Positions 41,082-49,996 of a stretch of DNA of 64,000 bases are shown in pieces. Position 1 is the stretch's first letter; the number at the start of each line of letters is the position of its first letter. The notes beneath the pieces were generated by a model, which was given only the letters and a program-made list of their open reading frames with translations, was not told where the DNA came from and did no database searches. The translations under genes were made by a program, and so were the position numbers. The DNA is from Pedobacter sp. ok626 (lineage in GTDB: Bacteria > Bacteroidota > Bacteroidia > Sphingobacteriales > Sphingobacteriaceae): the NCBI RefSeq assembly GCF_900100435.1, contig NZ_FNEX01000012.1, forward strand, positions 62,001-126,000, given 5' to 3'.

Positions 41082-43895
41082 TTAATGCGCCGCTAACCAG
41101 TTAGCACCTTCACCAATCTCTATTTCAATTGGAACGGTAGTTTTTATTGCAGTCTTCATTCGATGTGAAATAATATTCTTCATGGCTTCGACTTCTGTTT
41201 TTAACACATCGAACACCAACTCATCATGCACCTGCATCGTCATCTTTGATTGCAATCCCTGTTCTTGGATATCTCTATGGATATTTATCATTGCTACCTT
41301 AATCATATCCGCAGCAGAGCCCTGTATCGGTGCATTGATAGCATTTCGCTCTGCAAAGCCACGAACCGTTTGATTCGCCGAATTGATGTCACGTAAATAC
41401 CTTCTTCTGCCTAAAATTGTCTCTACATATCCATTCTCACGCGCAGAATTCATGGTATCCGCCATAAACCTTTTGATACCCGGATATTGAGTAAAGTATT
41501 GATCTATAATTGCCGCAGCCTCTTTTCTTGGTATCCCCAGGTTCTGTGACAATCCAAAAGCAGATTGCCCATATATGATCCCAAAGTTTACTGCCTTAGC
41601 ATTGCGACGCTGTGTTGAATCAACTTCTTCAATAGAGATACCATACACTTTAGCGGCTGTTGCCGTATGAATGTCTATTCCGTTGTTGAAAGCCTCCAAC
41701 ATATTCTCTTCTTTACTGATTTCTGCAATAATACGAAGCTCTATTTGCGAATAATCCGCAGAAAGCAGGATATGATCCTCATCTCTTGCAATAAATGCCT
41801 TGCGCACTTCCCTACCTCGTTCTGTACGAATTGGAATGTTTTGCAGGTTCGGATTATTTGAACTTAACCTTCCTGTTGCAGCAACAGCCTGGTTATAACT
41901 CGTGTGTACACGCCCGGTTCTAGGATTTACCAGCAAAGGCAAAGCATCAACATAGGTTGATTTTAACTTCTGCAACTGACGGAAATCCAGAATGTCCTGA
42001 ACGATATCGCTTTTATGCGCCAGTGCCAGCAAAACATCCTCTCCCGTTTGATATTGACCCGTTTTAGTCTTTTTAGCTTTAGGATCTAGTTGTAATTTAT
42101 CAAAAAGCACCTCTCCTAATTGTTTTGGAGAGGCCAGGTTAAACTTAATGCCACATTTATCGTACACATTCTGTTCGAACCTTCTAATATCCAATTCCAG
42201 TTCTTTAGAGTAATTGATCAAAGTATCCATATCAATCCTCACCCCTTCTTTTTCCATATCAGCAAGGACATAAATCAAAGGGTTTTCCACCTCAGTCGCT
42301 AATTTTTCAGCGTTTAACTCTTTTAGCATTGGCATAAAAACATTAGCCAACTGTAAAGTTACATCCGAATCCTCGGCAGCATAATCTACCACCTGCTCTA
42401 CTGGAACGTCACGCATATTACCCTGTCCTTTGCCTTTGGCACCAATCAAGGTTGTAATAGAAATCGGCGAATAGTTTAAATAATTCTCCGATAGCACATC
42501 CATATTGTGCCTGGTATCCGGATCTATCAGATAATGTGCTAACATGGTATCGAATAACCTTCCGTTTATGGAAACGCCATACCATTTCAGGATCAACATA
42601 TCATATTTAATGTTTTGCCCTATTTTAACAATATTCTCGTTTTCAAGTACGGGTTTAAACTCATCTACAATCTTTTGTGCTTCTTCTTTATCGGCAGGTA
42701 CCGGCACATAATAACCTTCACCTGGCTTAATGCTAAATGACATCCCGACTAAATCAGCCAGATTAGCATCCGTTCCGGTAGTCTCCGTATCGAAAGAAAT
42801 GCTTTCCTGTTGTTGCAAAAGCTCAATTAATGATTTGCGCAATTCAGCTGTATCAGCCAGTTTATAATCATGCTCAGTATCTACTATGGTTTTAAGCGGC
42901 ACCATTTCTTGATGAATCGGTGGTGGTGGAGTAACAACCACTTGAACACTTCTTATAGGCTCACCTACAGCATTACCGAAAAGGTCTGTTTGCTGAGAAA
43001 CTACCGTCGTGCCTCCTCTATTGAAATCATCCCCAAAGACTCTTTTTCCAATGGTTCTAAATTCTAACTCGGCAAATAGAGGCTCCAGCAATTCTCTACT
43101 CGGTGTCTCTACTTCCAGTGCCGTCTCATCAAATTCTACCGGAACATTTAATAGAATTGTTGCCAGTTTTTTAGACAACAGTCCTTGTTCTGCATAGGCT
43201 TCTACATTTTCCCTTTGCTTACCCTTCAATTCATGCGAATGTGCTATGATATTTTCTACCGAACCGTATTGCTTGATCAATGATTTTGCGGTCTTTTCTC
43301 CAATACCAGGGATGCCAGGGATATTATCAACGGCATCTCCCCACAAACCTAAAATATCAATAACCTGCTCTACATTTTCAATTTCCCATTTCTCCAATAC
43401 TTCCTTTACACCTAGAATCTCCATTTCATTGCCCATACGTGCTGGCTTATAAATGAAGATATTTTCTGACACCAATTGGGCAAAATCTTTATCCGGGGTC
43501 ATACAAAACACTTGAAAGCCTTTTTGTTCAGCCTCTTTAGCCAAAGTGCCAATGATATCGTCAGCCTCATAGCCATCCTTTGTAATTACAGGAATCTTAA
43601 AGCCTTCTATCAACTTAAAAACATATGGTAATGCTGCAGAAAGATCCTCAGGCATAGATTGACGGTGCGCTTTATAAGCCTCAAAATCAGTATGCCTTTC
43701 TGTAGGCGCCGCCGTATCAAAAACTACAGCGATATGAGTTGGGTTTTCCTTTTTAAGTACCTCCATTAAGGTATTAGCAAAACCCATTACTGCCGAAGTG
43801 TTGACTCCTGCCGAAGTAAATCTGGGGTTTTTACTCAATGCAAAATGTGCCCTGTAAATCAGCGCCATACCGTCAAGAAGAAAAAGTCGTTTCAT
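41082..43895 (-). CDS. polA: DNA polymerase I
   Basis: 937 residues. Three domains: 5'-3' exonuclease (about 1-290; FDTAAPTERHTDFEAYKAHR and IPGIPGIGEKTAKSL), 3'-5' exonuclease (about 340-530; SFDTETTGTD keeps the DxE residues, so proofreading may be active), and polymerase (about 560-937; SADYSQIELRIIAE motif A, RRNAKAVNFGIIYGQS motif B, and VHDELVFDV motif C). It removes primers and fills gaps. Single gene, with the REP element downstream. Confidence 0.97.
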   Translation of the reverse strand: MKRLFLLDGMALIYRAHFALSKNPRFTSAGVNTSAVMGFANTLMEVLKKENPTHIAVVFDTAAPTERHTDFEAYKAHRQSMPEDLSAALPYVFKLIEGFKIPVITKDGYEADDIIGTLAKEAEQKGFQVFCMTPDKDFAQLVSENIFIYKPARMGNEMEILGVKEVLEKWEIENVEQVIDILGLWGDAVDNIPGIPGIGEKTAKSLIKQYGSVENIIAHSHELKGKQRENVEAYAEQGLLSKKLATILLNVPVEFDETALEVETPSRELLEPLFAELEFRTIGKRVFGDDFNRGGTTVVSQQTDLFGNAVGEPIRSVQVVVTPPPPIHQEMVPLKTIVDTEHDYKLADTAELRKSLIELLQQQESISFDTETTGTDANLADLVGMSFSIKPGEGYYVPVPADKEEAQKIVDEFKPVLENENIVKIGQNIKYDMLILKWYGVSINGRLFDTMLAHYLIDPDTRHNMDVLSENYLNYSPISITTLIGAKGKGQGNMRDVPVEQVVDYAAEDSDVTLQLANVFMPMLKELNAEKLATEVENPLIYVLADMEKEGVRIDMDTLINYSKELELDIRRFEQNVYDKCGIKFNLASPKQLGEVLFDKLQLDPKAKKTKTGQYQTGEDVLLALAHKSDIVQDILDFRQLQKLKSTYVDALPLLVNPRTGRVHTSYNQAVAATGRLSSNNPNLQNIPIRTERGREVRKAFIARDEDHILLSADYSQIELRIIAEISKEENMLEAFNNGIDIHTATAAKVYGISIEEVDSTQRRNAKAVNFGIIYGQSAFGLSQNLGIPRKEAAAIIDQYFTQYPGIKRFMADTMNSARENGYVETILGRRRYLRDINSANQTVRGFAERNAINAPIQGSAADMIKVAMINIHRDIQEQGLQSKMTMQVHDELVFDVLKTEVEAMKNIISHRMKTAIKTTVPIEIEIGEGANWLAAH

Positions 43896-43982
43896 ATTTT
43901 TTAATTAAAATTACTCGGATAAAGGTAACAATACTCCGTTGGACCACAACAATAACGGAATAATTTCCGTTATTTGATCACT

Positions 43983-44672
43983 ATGAAATTGATAAAAGTA
44001 TACGCCTTGATGTTGATGCTTTCTATAACCGCAATTGCGGTAAAAGCACAGGATATTGTCGTTATTTCGGAAGGAAACTTTGTTAGGGGAACCATACAAG
44101 GTACAGACTTCTCTACTGTAATGCTTAAAAATGATGACGGAAGCATTTCTCCATATAAAGCTAAAGACATCAAAGAGTTTTTATGGAACGGAGAAACCTA
44201 TGTAAGCAAACCTATTGTGATCAAGAAGCGCATGGAACTTCGTTTTTTCAAGATTATAGAGCGAGGCGCTGTAAACCTATATAGCATCGGTGGAAATGGA
44301 GCTGCTGAACAACCTCAAGAAAAAAGACGTCGTATACAGCCAAGCATTGGCATAGGTGGAGGAACTGGTGGTTTTGGCGGACTGGGTGGCGGTGTAGGCA
44401 TTACCATAGGTGGTGGAAGAAACCGGGACGACGATCAACCAAGAGCCGCTGCCCCTACGGCTTATTTTCTAGAACGTTTTGGCACAGGCCCCATGATAGA
44501 GCTTCCTGTTAATGGCGGAAACTCTGAGGGTAAAAACCAGCAAATTAAAAATGTATTACTGCAAAAGCTGACCAATGACGAAGATCTTGCAGAGCGTATA
44601 AAAGCCACAGAAAGCTTTGACCCAAAACTCATCAAGGCCTTCGTAGCTGCGTACAACGATATGCACAAATAA
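43983..44672 (+). CDS. Secreted hypothetical protein with Gly-rich segment
   Basis: 229 residues starting at the ATG of MKLIKVYALMLML; an in-frame TTG 9 bp earlier is not needed. Signal peptide to about AQD. The N-terminal half carries a beta-rich domain (VVISEGNFVRGTIQG, LKNDDGSISPYKAKDIKEFLWNGETY). A glycine-rich linker follows (IGGGTGGFGGLGGGVGITIGGG, about 121-142), then a helical C-terminus (KLTNDEDLAERIKATESFDP). I do not recognise the family. It is divergent from polA and convergent with the tag gene. Confidence 0.75.
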   Translation: MKLIKVYALMLMLSITAIAVKAQDIVVISEGNFVRGTIQGTDFSTVMLKNDDGSISPYKAKDIKEFLWNGETYVSKPIVIKKRMELRFFKIIERGAVNLYSIGGNGAAEQPQEKRRRIQPSIGIGGGTGGFGGLGGGVGITIGGGRNRDDDQPRAAAPTAYFLERFGTGPMIELPVNGGNSEGKNQQIKNVLLQKLTNDEDLAERIKATESFDPKLIKAFVAAYNDMHK

Positions 44673-44673
44673 A

Positions 44674-45261
44674 TTATCTGCTGATACAGTCGATCACATG
44701 GTCGTTTACCATGCCGGTTGCCTGCATATGCGCATAACAAATTGTGGTACCAAAGAACTTAAAGCCTCGCTTTTTCATGTCTTTGCTTATCGCGTCAGAT
44801 ATGTCCGTTCTGGCCGGAACATCCTTTAAAGTAAGCACCTTGTTCATGATCGGTTGCTTACCCGGTACAAATCCCCAGATATAATCAGAAAATGAACCAA
44901 ACTCTTTCTGTATTGCTATAAATAGTTTGGCATTGGTGATGGCAGCCTTTACTTTTAACTTATTTCTAATGATTCCTGGGTCGTTCATCAAGCGTTCTTC
45001 ATCTGCCTCTGTAAATGCAGCGACCTTTTCTACATCAAAGTTGGCAAAAGCTTTTTTATACCCTTCCCTTCTTTTCAAGATCGTGATCCAGCTGAGACCA
45101 GCTTGAGCCCCCTCAAGAATTAAAAATTCGAACATCGTTTGATCATCATAAACAGGCTTACCCCATTCCTCATCATGATACTTAACATACAAAGGGTCGG
45201 TTCCACACCATCCACATCTGATTTGCACTTTAACGTTGTTCGATTCTTCTACTTTTTCCAT
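44674..45261 (-). CDS. tag: DNA-3-methyladenine glycosylase I
   Basis: 195 residues when started at MEKVEESNN; a frame beginning 23 residues earlier runs into the next gene. The Zn-binding CGWCGTDPLYVKYHDEEWGKP (about 17-36) and LILEGAQAGLSWITILKRR (split over about 53-71) match TAG, as does the C-terminal FKFFGTTICYAHMQATGMVNDH. It removes 3-methyladenine from DNA. It overlaps or abuts the MGMT-like gene (45263), an alkylation-repair pair. Confidence 0.93.
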   Translation of the reverse strand: MEKVEESNNVKVQIRCGWCGTDPLYVKYHDEEWGKPVYDDQTMFEFLILEGAQAGLSWITILKRREGYKKAFANFDVEKVAAFTEADEERLMNDPGIIRNKLKVKAAITNAKLFIAIQKEFGSFSDYIWGFVPGKQPIMNKVLTLKDVPARTDISDAISKDMKKRGFKFFGTTICYAHMQATGMVNDHVIDCISR

Positions 45262-45262
45262 A

Positions 45263-45589
45263 TTATAATTCTTGTAACGGATCCCAGAAATACTTTTTAA
45301 AGTTCTGTATTTTATCCCCTTTAACCACAATACCCTCCTTCTCTAGCAATTCCTGCATTAGATCTGGTGTTTTAAAATGGAACTTCCCGGTCAGCAGCCC
45401 TGTACTATTTACGACTCTATGGGCCGGAATAGGGGGATGTGCTAATGAAGCATTGCTCATGGCATAGCCCACCATACGTGCAGAACCACCAGCGCCCAGA
45501 CTTTTGGCGATAGCACCATAGGAGGTTACTCTCCCTTTTGGGATTAGCCTTACCAATTCAAAAACCTGGTCGTAAAATGATTGTTCCAT
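45263..45589 (-). CDS. Alkyltransferase-like protein (MGMT fold without active Cys)
   Basis: 108 residues. DNA-binding domain of MGMT/Ogt with FYDQVFELVRLIPKGRVTSYG (split over about 5-25), and SARMVGYAMSNA. The usual IPCHR(V) motif reads IPAHRVV: residue 56 is Ala where the methyl-accepting Cys should be. This is the hallmark of alkyltransferase-like (ATL) proteins, which bind O6-alkylguanine without repair and pass it to nucleotide excision repair. It is adjacent to tag, with a 1-bp gap. Confidence 0.9.
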   Translation of the reverse strand: MEQSFYDQVFELVRLIPKGRVTSYGAIAKSLGAGGSARMVGYAMSNASLAHPPIPAHRVVNSTGLLTGKFHFKTPDLMQELLEKEGIVVKGDKIQNFKKYFWDPLQEL

Positions 45590-45602
45590 TTATTGTTTGT
45601 GG

Positions 45603-46253
45603 TTACTCCAAAGAGAACTGTATATAATTAATGCTTTTGTCGTGCTTTAAATAAATGCGTTCGTAATGAGTTTTAATAGAAAGCACCTCATCATAAAACT
45701 CTGATTTATACAACTGATCCGTTTTTTTATGACATTTCAACCCAAGCGCTTCTACTTTTTCAACTGTATAAAGATACAAGCCATCGTTATCCGTTTTTAA
45801 ATTTATTTTGCCACCCGGTTTCAGGAAGGTTTTGTATTTATCTAAAAATCCCGGAAAGGTTAAGCGTTTCTTTTCGCGGCTATCCTGAGGCTGTGGGTCT
45901 GGGAAAGTGATCCAAATTTCATCTATCTCATTCTCACTAAAAAACTCCATGATATCTTCAATCTGGATTCTTAAAAAAGCCAGATTGGCAATTCCTTCAT
46001 CCATTCCGGTACGCGCACCTCTCCATATCCTGTTGCCTTTTAGATCAACTCCGATAAAGTTTTTTTCCGGGAACATCTTTGCCATACTCAGGGCATATTC
46101 TCCTTTACCACATGCCAATTCGAGCACGATAGGATGATCATTTTTAAAATGTTGCGATGCCCATTTACCCTTTAATTCTTTTCCAGCATCCAACTGATAA
46201 ACATTTGGGAAGGTGTCTATTTCCGCAAACTTTCTTAATTTATCTTTACCCAC
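45603..46253 (-). CDS. trmB: tRNA (guanine-N7-)-methyltransferase
   Basis: 216 residues, class I SAM methyltransferase. VLELACGKGEYALSMAK (about 43-59) binds SAM; GVDLKGNRIWRGA, ITFPDPQPQDSREKKRLT and ETKY-like KTHYERIYL follow TrmB. It methylates G46 of tRNA. It precedes the ATL gene by 13 bp on the same strand, so the three genes trmB-ATL-tag may be co-transcribed. Confidence 0.95.
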   Translation of the reverse strand: MGKDKLRKFAEIDTFPNVYQLDAGKELKGKWASQHFKNDHPIVLELACGKGEYALSMAKMFPEKNFIGVDLKGNRIWRGARTGMDEGIANLAFLRIQIEDIMEFFSENEIDEIWITFPDPQPQDSREKKRLTFPGFLDKYKTFLKPGGKINLKTDNDGLYLYTVEKVEALGLKCHKKTDQLYKSEFYDEVLSIKTHYERIYLKHDKSINYIQFSLE

Positions 46254-46301
46254 TATTTTGTTTTTTGTACAAACTTAGGCAAATAGTTATTTTATACCTC
46301 T

Positions 46302-46329
46302 CGTCGCGCCGAATTTATTTCAGGATAAT
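46302..46329. repeat. Partial copy of the REP-like element
   Basis: CGTCGCGCCGAATTTATTTC resembles the arm at 40974 (CGTCATCCTGAATTTATTTC), sharing the core GAATTTATTTCAGGAT. Only one arm is present; the spacer separates trmB and fcl. Confidence 0.55.
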
Positions 46330-46378
46330 ACATATTCATGGGGGCTTTTCGTACTTTTGTAACCTCATTATAAGATAC

Positions 46379-47308
46379 GTGGAAAAAAACGCAAAAATAT
46401 ACGTTGCAGGACACCGGGGAATGGTTGGTTCTGCGATTTACCGTAAATTACAAAAAGAAGGCTACAGCAACCTAATCACCAGAACTTCAGCAGAGCTTGA
46501 TTTGCGCAACCAACAAGCGGTTACAGATTTCTTTACTGCTGAACAGCCCCAATATGTGTTTTTAGCAGCAGCGAAAGTTGGCGGCATCATCGCTAATAAC
46601 ACCTACCGTGCGGATTTTCTTTACGAAAATCTATGTATCCAAAATAATGTAATCCACCAGGCTTATAAAAACGGGGTTAAAAAGCTGATGTTTTTGGGGT
46701 CAAGCTGTATTTACCCTAAGTTGGCACCTCAGCCGCTAAAAGAAGAATACTTACTTACTGGCCTGCTTGAAGAAACCAATGAGCCTTATGCCATTGCTAA
46801 AATTGCAGGAATTAAAATGGCGGATGCTTATCGCGCTCAATACAACTGCAATTTCATTTCAGTGATGCCTACCAACTTGTACGGCTACAATGACAATTAC
46901 CACCCTCAAAATTCTCACGTATTACCAGCGCTGATTCGCAAGTTTCATGAAGCAAAGGTAAATCAACAGGCTGAAGTTAACATTTGGGGATCTGGCACGC
47001 CAATGCGCGAATTCTTATTTGCGGACGACCTGGCAGACGCTTGTTATTTCTTAATGCAAAATTATAATGAAACAGGATTTTTGAATATCGGTACTGGGGA
47101 AGACTTAACTATAAAAGATCTGGCTATATTGATCAAAAATATCATAGGATTTGAAGGCGAGTTAACTTTTGACAGTAGCAAACCAGATGGCACACCACGT
47201 AAATTAATGGATGTATCTAAACTACATGCCTTAGGCTGGAAACACAAAGTATCTCTGGAAGAAGGCATTAAGCTAGCTTATCAGGATTTTTTAGAGAAAC
47301 ATAGTTAA
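46379..47308 (+). CDS. fcl: GDP-L-fucose synthase
   Basis: 309 residues when started at GTG 46379 (V-E-K-N-A-K-I-Y-V). An open frame continues about 70 codons upstream but overlaps trmB and is not fucose-synthase-like. Rossmann motif VAGHRGMVGSAIYRKL (about 9-24), active-site SSCIYPKLAPQPLKEE, and the YxxxK motif YAIAKIAG with the PTNLYGYNDNYHP region. It epimerises and reduces GDP-4-keto-6-deoxymannose to GDP-L-fucose. A -7 box TACTTTTG lies at 46352-46359. No gmd gene is in the window. Confidence 0.9.
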   Translation: MEKNAKIYVAGHRGMVGSAIYRKLQKEGYSNLITRTSAELDLRNQQAVTDFFTAEQPQYVFLAAAKVGGIIANNTYRADFLYENLCIQNNVIHQAYKNGVKKLMFLGSSCIYPKLAPQPLKEEYLLTGLLEETNEPYAIAKIAGIKMADAYRAQYNCNFISVMPTNLYGYNDNYHPQNSHVLPALIRKFHEAKVNQQAEVNIWGSGTPMREFLFADDLADACYFLMQNYNETGFLNIGTGEDLTIKDLAILIKNIIGFEGELTFDSSKPDGTPRKLMDVSKLHALGWKHKVSLEEGIKLAYQDFLEKHS

Positions 47309-47347
47309 AATTGATATCTTCGCTAAAGAAAAATAAACTTTAGCTAT

Positions 47348-48280
47348 ATGACCTTAGTTCAACTGGAATACATTGTCGCGGTAGACACTTACAGAAGTTT
47401 TGTTGGTGCTGCCGAGAAATGCTTTGTGACCCAACCCACACTGAGTATGCAGGTTCAAAAGCTGGAAGAAATGCTAAATGTTAAGCTCTTCGACCGCAGC
47501 AAACAGCCTGTTGTTCCAACAGAAATCGGCACCCAGATTATTGAGCAAGCAAGACTGGTACTACAGGAAAGTCAAAAGATCAAAGAAATCATCAATAACC
47601 AACAGCAAGAAGTTACAGGAGAATTAAAGGTTGGCATTATTCCAACTGTTGCGCCGTACCTTTTACCCCGGGTAATTTCGGCAATGATGGCAAAATACCC
47701 TGATTTAAAACTGCTGATCTGGGAGTACACGACTGAAGACATCATACATCATTTAAAAACCGGCATACTGGATTGCGGAATCCTTGCTACACCACTAGGC
47801 GACAACGCGATAGAGGAGCTACCACTCTACTACGAAAACTTTGTCACCTATATCAGCAAAAATAGTAAACTGTATAAAAAGAAGACTATTGACTCAGATG
47901 ACCTGGAAGATGAAAACATCTGGCTGCTTAATGAAGGTCATTGTATGCGATCTCAGGTGTTAAATATCTGCCGTTCGACAAGTCAAAACAGACTTCAGGG
48001 CTTAACTTACAATACAGGCAGTGTCGAAACCTTAATTAGGATGGTAGACATGAATAATGGCGCCACTTTACTGCCTGAGCTGGCCTTAGAGGAACTAAAT
48101 AGCCGGCAGTTGAGCAAAGTGAGGCATTTTAAATCACCAGAACCTGTAAGAGAGATTAGCCTTGCAACGCACAAAAACTTCATTAAAAAAAGGATGCTAA
48201 ATGCTTTGAAAGAAGAAATACTGGCAGTAATCCCAAAAACGATGAAGCAAAAAAAGAAAAAAGATGTGGTAGGCATCTAA
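47348..48280 (+). CDS. oxyR: OxyR, hydrogen peroxide-responsive LysR regulator
   Basis: 310 residues. HTH domain 1-60 (GAAEKCFVTQPTLSMQVQKL) and LysR substrate domain. The redox cysteines are at C199 and C208 in GHCMRSQVLNIC, the same numbering and CX8C spacing as E. coli OxyR, so peroxide sensing by disulfide formation is expected. It faces the Mn-type sod gene across a bidirectional terminator. Confidence 0.93.
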   Translation: MTLVQLEYIVAVDTYRSFVGAAEKCFVTQPTLSMQVQKLEEMLNVKLFDRSKQPVVPTEIGTQIIEQARLVLQESQKIKEIINNQQQEVTGELKVGIIPTVAPYLLPRVISAMMAKYPDLKLLIWEYTTEDIIHHLKTGILDCGILATPLGDNAIEELPLYYENFVTYISKNSKLYKKKTIDSDDLEDENIWLLNEGHCMRSQVLNICRSTSQNRLQGLTYNTGSVETLIRMVDMNNGATLLPELALEELNSRQLSKVRHFKSPEPVREISLATHKNFIKKRMLNALKEEILAVIPKTMKQKKKKDVVGI

Positions 48281-48295
48281 ACAGCCTATATCCAC

Positions 48296-48332
48296 AAAAA
48301 TAGGCCCGGATGCAAAACATCCGGGCCTATTA
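48296..48332. terminator. Bidirectional terminator between oxyR and sod
   Basis: Arms ATAGGCCCGGATG and CATCCGGGCCTAT pair perfectly around CAAAA, with A tract before and T-rich sequence after. Confidence 0.9.
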
Positions 48333-48366
48333 TATTATTGATCCTGCTATAAAAACAGGAAGAAAA

Positions 48367-48972
48367 TTAAGCTTTTTTGAAACGCTCAGCTACAGCATCC
48401 CAGTTTACTACATTCCAGAAAGCGGAAATGTAATCAGGACGTCTGTTTTGATATTTCAAGTAGTAAGCATGTTCCCATACATCCATACCCAAAATTGGCG
48501 TACCTTTTACTTCAGCGATATCCATTAAAGGGTTATCCTGATTAGGAGTAGATGAAACTACTAATTTTTTATCAGCACCAACGCTTAACCAAGCCCATCC
48601 CGAACCAAAACGAGTTGCACCAGCTTCAGCAAATTTAGTTTTAAAGTCAGCGAATGAACCAAATGCTGCATTGATTGCATCAGCTAATTCACCTTTAGGC
48701 TCACCACCTTTATTTGGACCTATAACTTCCCAGAACAAAGAGTGGTTATAATGACCACCACCATTGTTTCTTACTGCAACTGGAAATTTAGAGATGTTTT
48801 TAACAATTTCTTCGATGCTTTGAGTAGCTTCTGGCTTGCCTTCTAAAGCTTTATTTAGGTTGGTAACGTAAGCTTGGTGGTGTTTACCATGGTGGATTTC
48901 CATAGTTAATTTATCGATATGCGGTTCTAATGCATCTGTTGCGTACGGTAACGCAGGTAATTCAAAAGCCAT
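48367..48972 (-). CDS. sodA: Superoxide dismutase, Mn type
   Basis: 201 residues. Metal ligands: H in EIHHGKHHQAY (about 28-35), H in GGGHYNHSLFW (about 75-85), D and H in DVWEHAYY (about 163-170). The Gly in NNGGGHYNHSLFW and the Gln in TPNQDNPLMD match Mn-type rather than Fe-type enzymes, though cambialistic activity is possible. No signal peptide. It is next to oxyR, consistent with an oxidative-stress module. Confidence 0.93.
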   Translation of the reverse strand: MAFELPALPYATDALEPHIDKLTMEIHHGKHHQAYVTNLNKALEGKPEATQSIEEIVKNISKFPVAVRNNGGGHYNHSLFWEVIGPNKGGEPKGELADAINAAFGSFADFKTKFAEAGATRFGSGWAWLSVGADKKLVVSSTPNQDNPLMDIAEVKGTPILGMDVWEHAYYLKYQNRRPDYISAFWNVVNWDAVAERFKKA

Positions 48973-49089
48973 ACTATTATGATTTAAGTTTAAATAATTA
49001 TTTAATTTATGCCAACGACTGAACTATTGCCGTCTTCAACAGCAAATATAACAATCGAGGGTTAAGTTTTGTTCAATACTTTGTCAAGT

Positions 49090-49563
49090 TTAGCCTCTTT
49101 TATTTTCGAAAAACTTTTTCATCAAAGCTCCACATTCCTGTGCCAGGACCCCACTTTTCAGGATGGTTTTTGGGTGTAGCAAACTAGCATCTTTAGTCGT
49201 AAAACCTCTTTTAGGTTCTGGCGCACCATATACCAATTTGCCAATCTGCGTCCAGTAACTTGCGCCGGCACACATCACACAAGGCTCAATCGTAACGTAC
49301 AAAGTACAATCCTTTAAATATTTGCCACCAAGGGTTTGCGAGGCTGCCGTAAACGCCTGCATTTCTGCATGGGCAGTCACATCATTCAACTGCTCTGTTA
49401 AATTGTGTCCACGCCCCACTATACGGCCTTTACAGACTACTATTGCGCCTATCGGGATCTCTTCGGCCTCGTAAGCTTTTTGTGCTTCGTGTAAGGCCAA
49501 ACGCATGAAATGTTCGTCTTCGGCGCCAGGGTTATCTTCTTCTGAAAAATTATAAAAGCTCAT
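49090..49563 (-). CDS. tadA: tRNA-specific adenosine deaminase
   Basis: 157 residues. The zinc motif HAEMQAF (about 66-72) with catalytic Glu, and PCVMCAGA (about 94-101). EIPIGAIVVCKGRIVGRGHN precedes it, as in TadA. It deaminates A34 of tRNA-Arg to inosine. A guanine or cytosine deaminase is a less likely alternative given the fit to TadA. It lies 15 bp after the CsaA-like gene on the same strand. Confidence 0.88.
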   Translation of the reverse strand: MSFYNFSEEDNPGAEDEHFMRLALHEAQKAYEAEEIPIGAIVVCKGRIVGRGHNLTEQLNDVTAHAEMQAFTAASQTLGGKYLKDCTLYVTIEPCVMCAGASYWTQIGKLVYGAPEPKRGFTTKDASLLHPKTILKSGVLAQECGALMKKFFENKRG

Positions 49564-49578
49564 GGGCCAAAGATAGTA

Positions 49579-49914
49579 TTATATCATTTTACTCCCATTA
49601 GGAACTTTCCCATTTAATGTGGTCAACACGATATCTCCATTTTCGTCTGCAAATCCTGTAACCAGGAACTCCGACATAAATTTACCAATCTGCTTTTTAG
49701 GGAAGTTAATCACCCCCACAATCTGTTTTCCAACCAACTCCTCTTTCGTATATAGCTTTGTAATCTGAGCAGAGCTCATTTTAATGCCCAGTTCTCCAAA
49801 ATCTACTTTTACTTTATAGGCGGGTTTTCTAGCTTCTGGATAATCAAAGACCTCTAAAATTGTTCCCGCACACAATTCAACTTTCTCGAAGTCATTCCAG
49901 GTTATTTCTTCCAT
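49579..49914 (-). CDS. CsaA-like tRNA-binding protein
   Basis: 111 residues, an OB-fold tRNA-binding domain. FEKVELCAGTILEVFDYPEA (about 9-28) and VGVINFPKKQIGKFMSEFLV (about 66-85) are typical. CsaA has been linked to chaperone-like or tRNA-binding roles. Upstream of tadA on the same strand, probably co-transcribed. Confidence 0.88.
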   Translation of the reverse strand: MEEITWNDFEKVELCAGTILEVFDYPEARKPAYKVKVDFGELGIKMSSAQITKLYTKEELVGKQIVGVINFPKKQIGKFMSEFLVTGFADENGDIVLTTLNGKVPNGSKMI

Positions 49915-49983
49915 GCCGTGAATTTACAATTTATTCAATAATGTGATCATCATGAATTAATCAACTAGCCACATTGTTTTTTT

Positions 49984-49991
49984 TATCTTTG
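49984..49991 (+). promoter_or_regulatory. -7 box (TATCTTTG) before the RlmI-like gene
   Basis: Exact TAnnTTTG, 5 bp before the ATG 49997, so the transcript would have little or no leader. No TTG is seen at the expected -33 place. Confidence 0.4.
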
Positions 49992-49996
49992 TCGCC

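Noticed and set aside
46157..46378. N-terminal extension of fcl (74 residues upstream of GTG 46379)
   Set aside because: It overlaps trmB, is not GDP-fucose-synthase-like, and the -7 box lies inside it.
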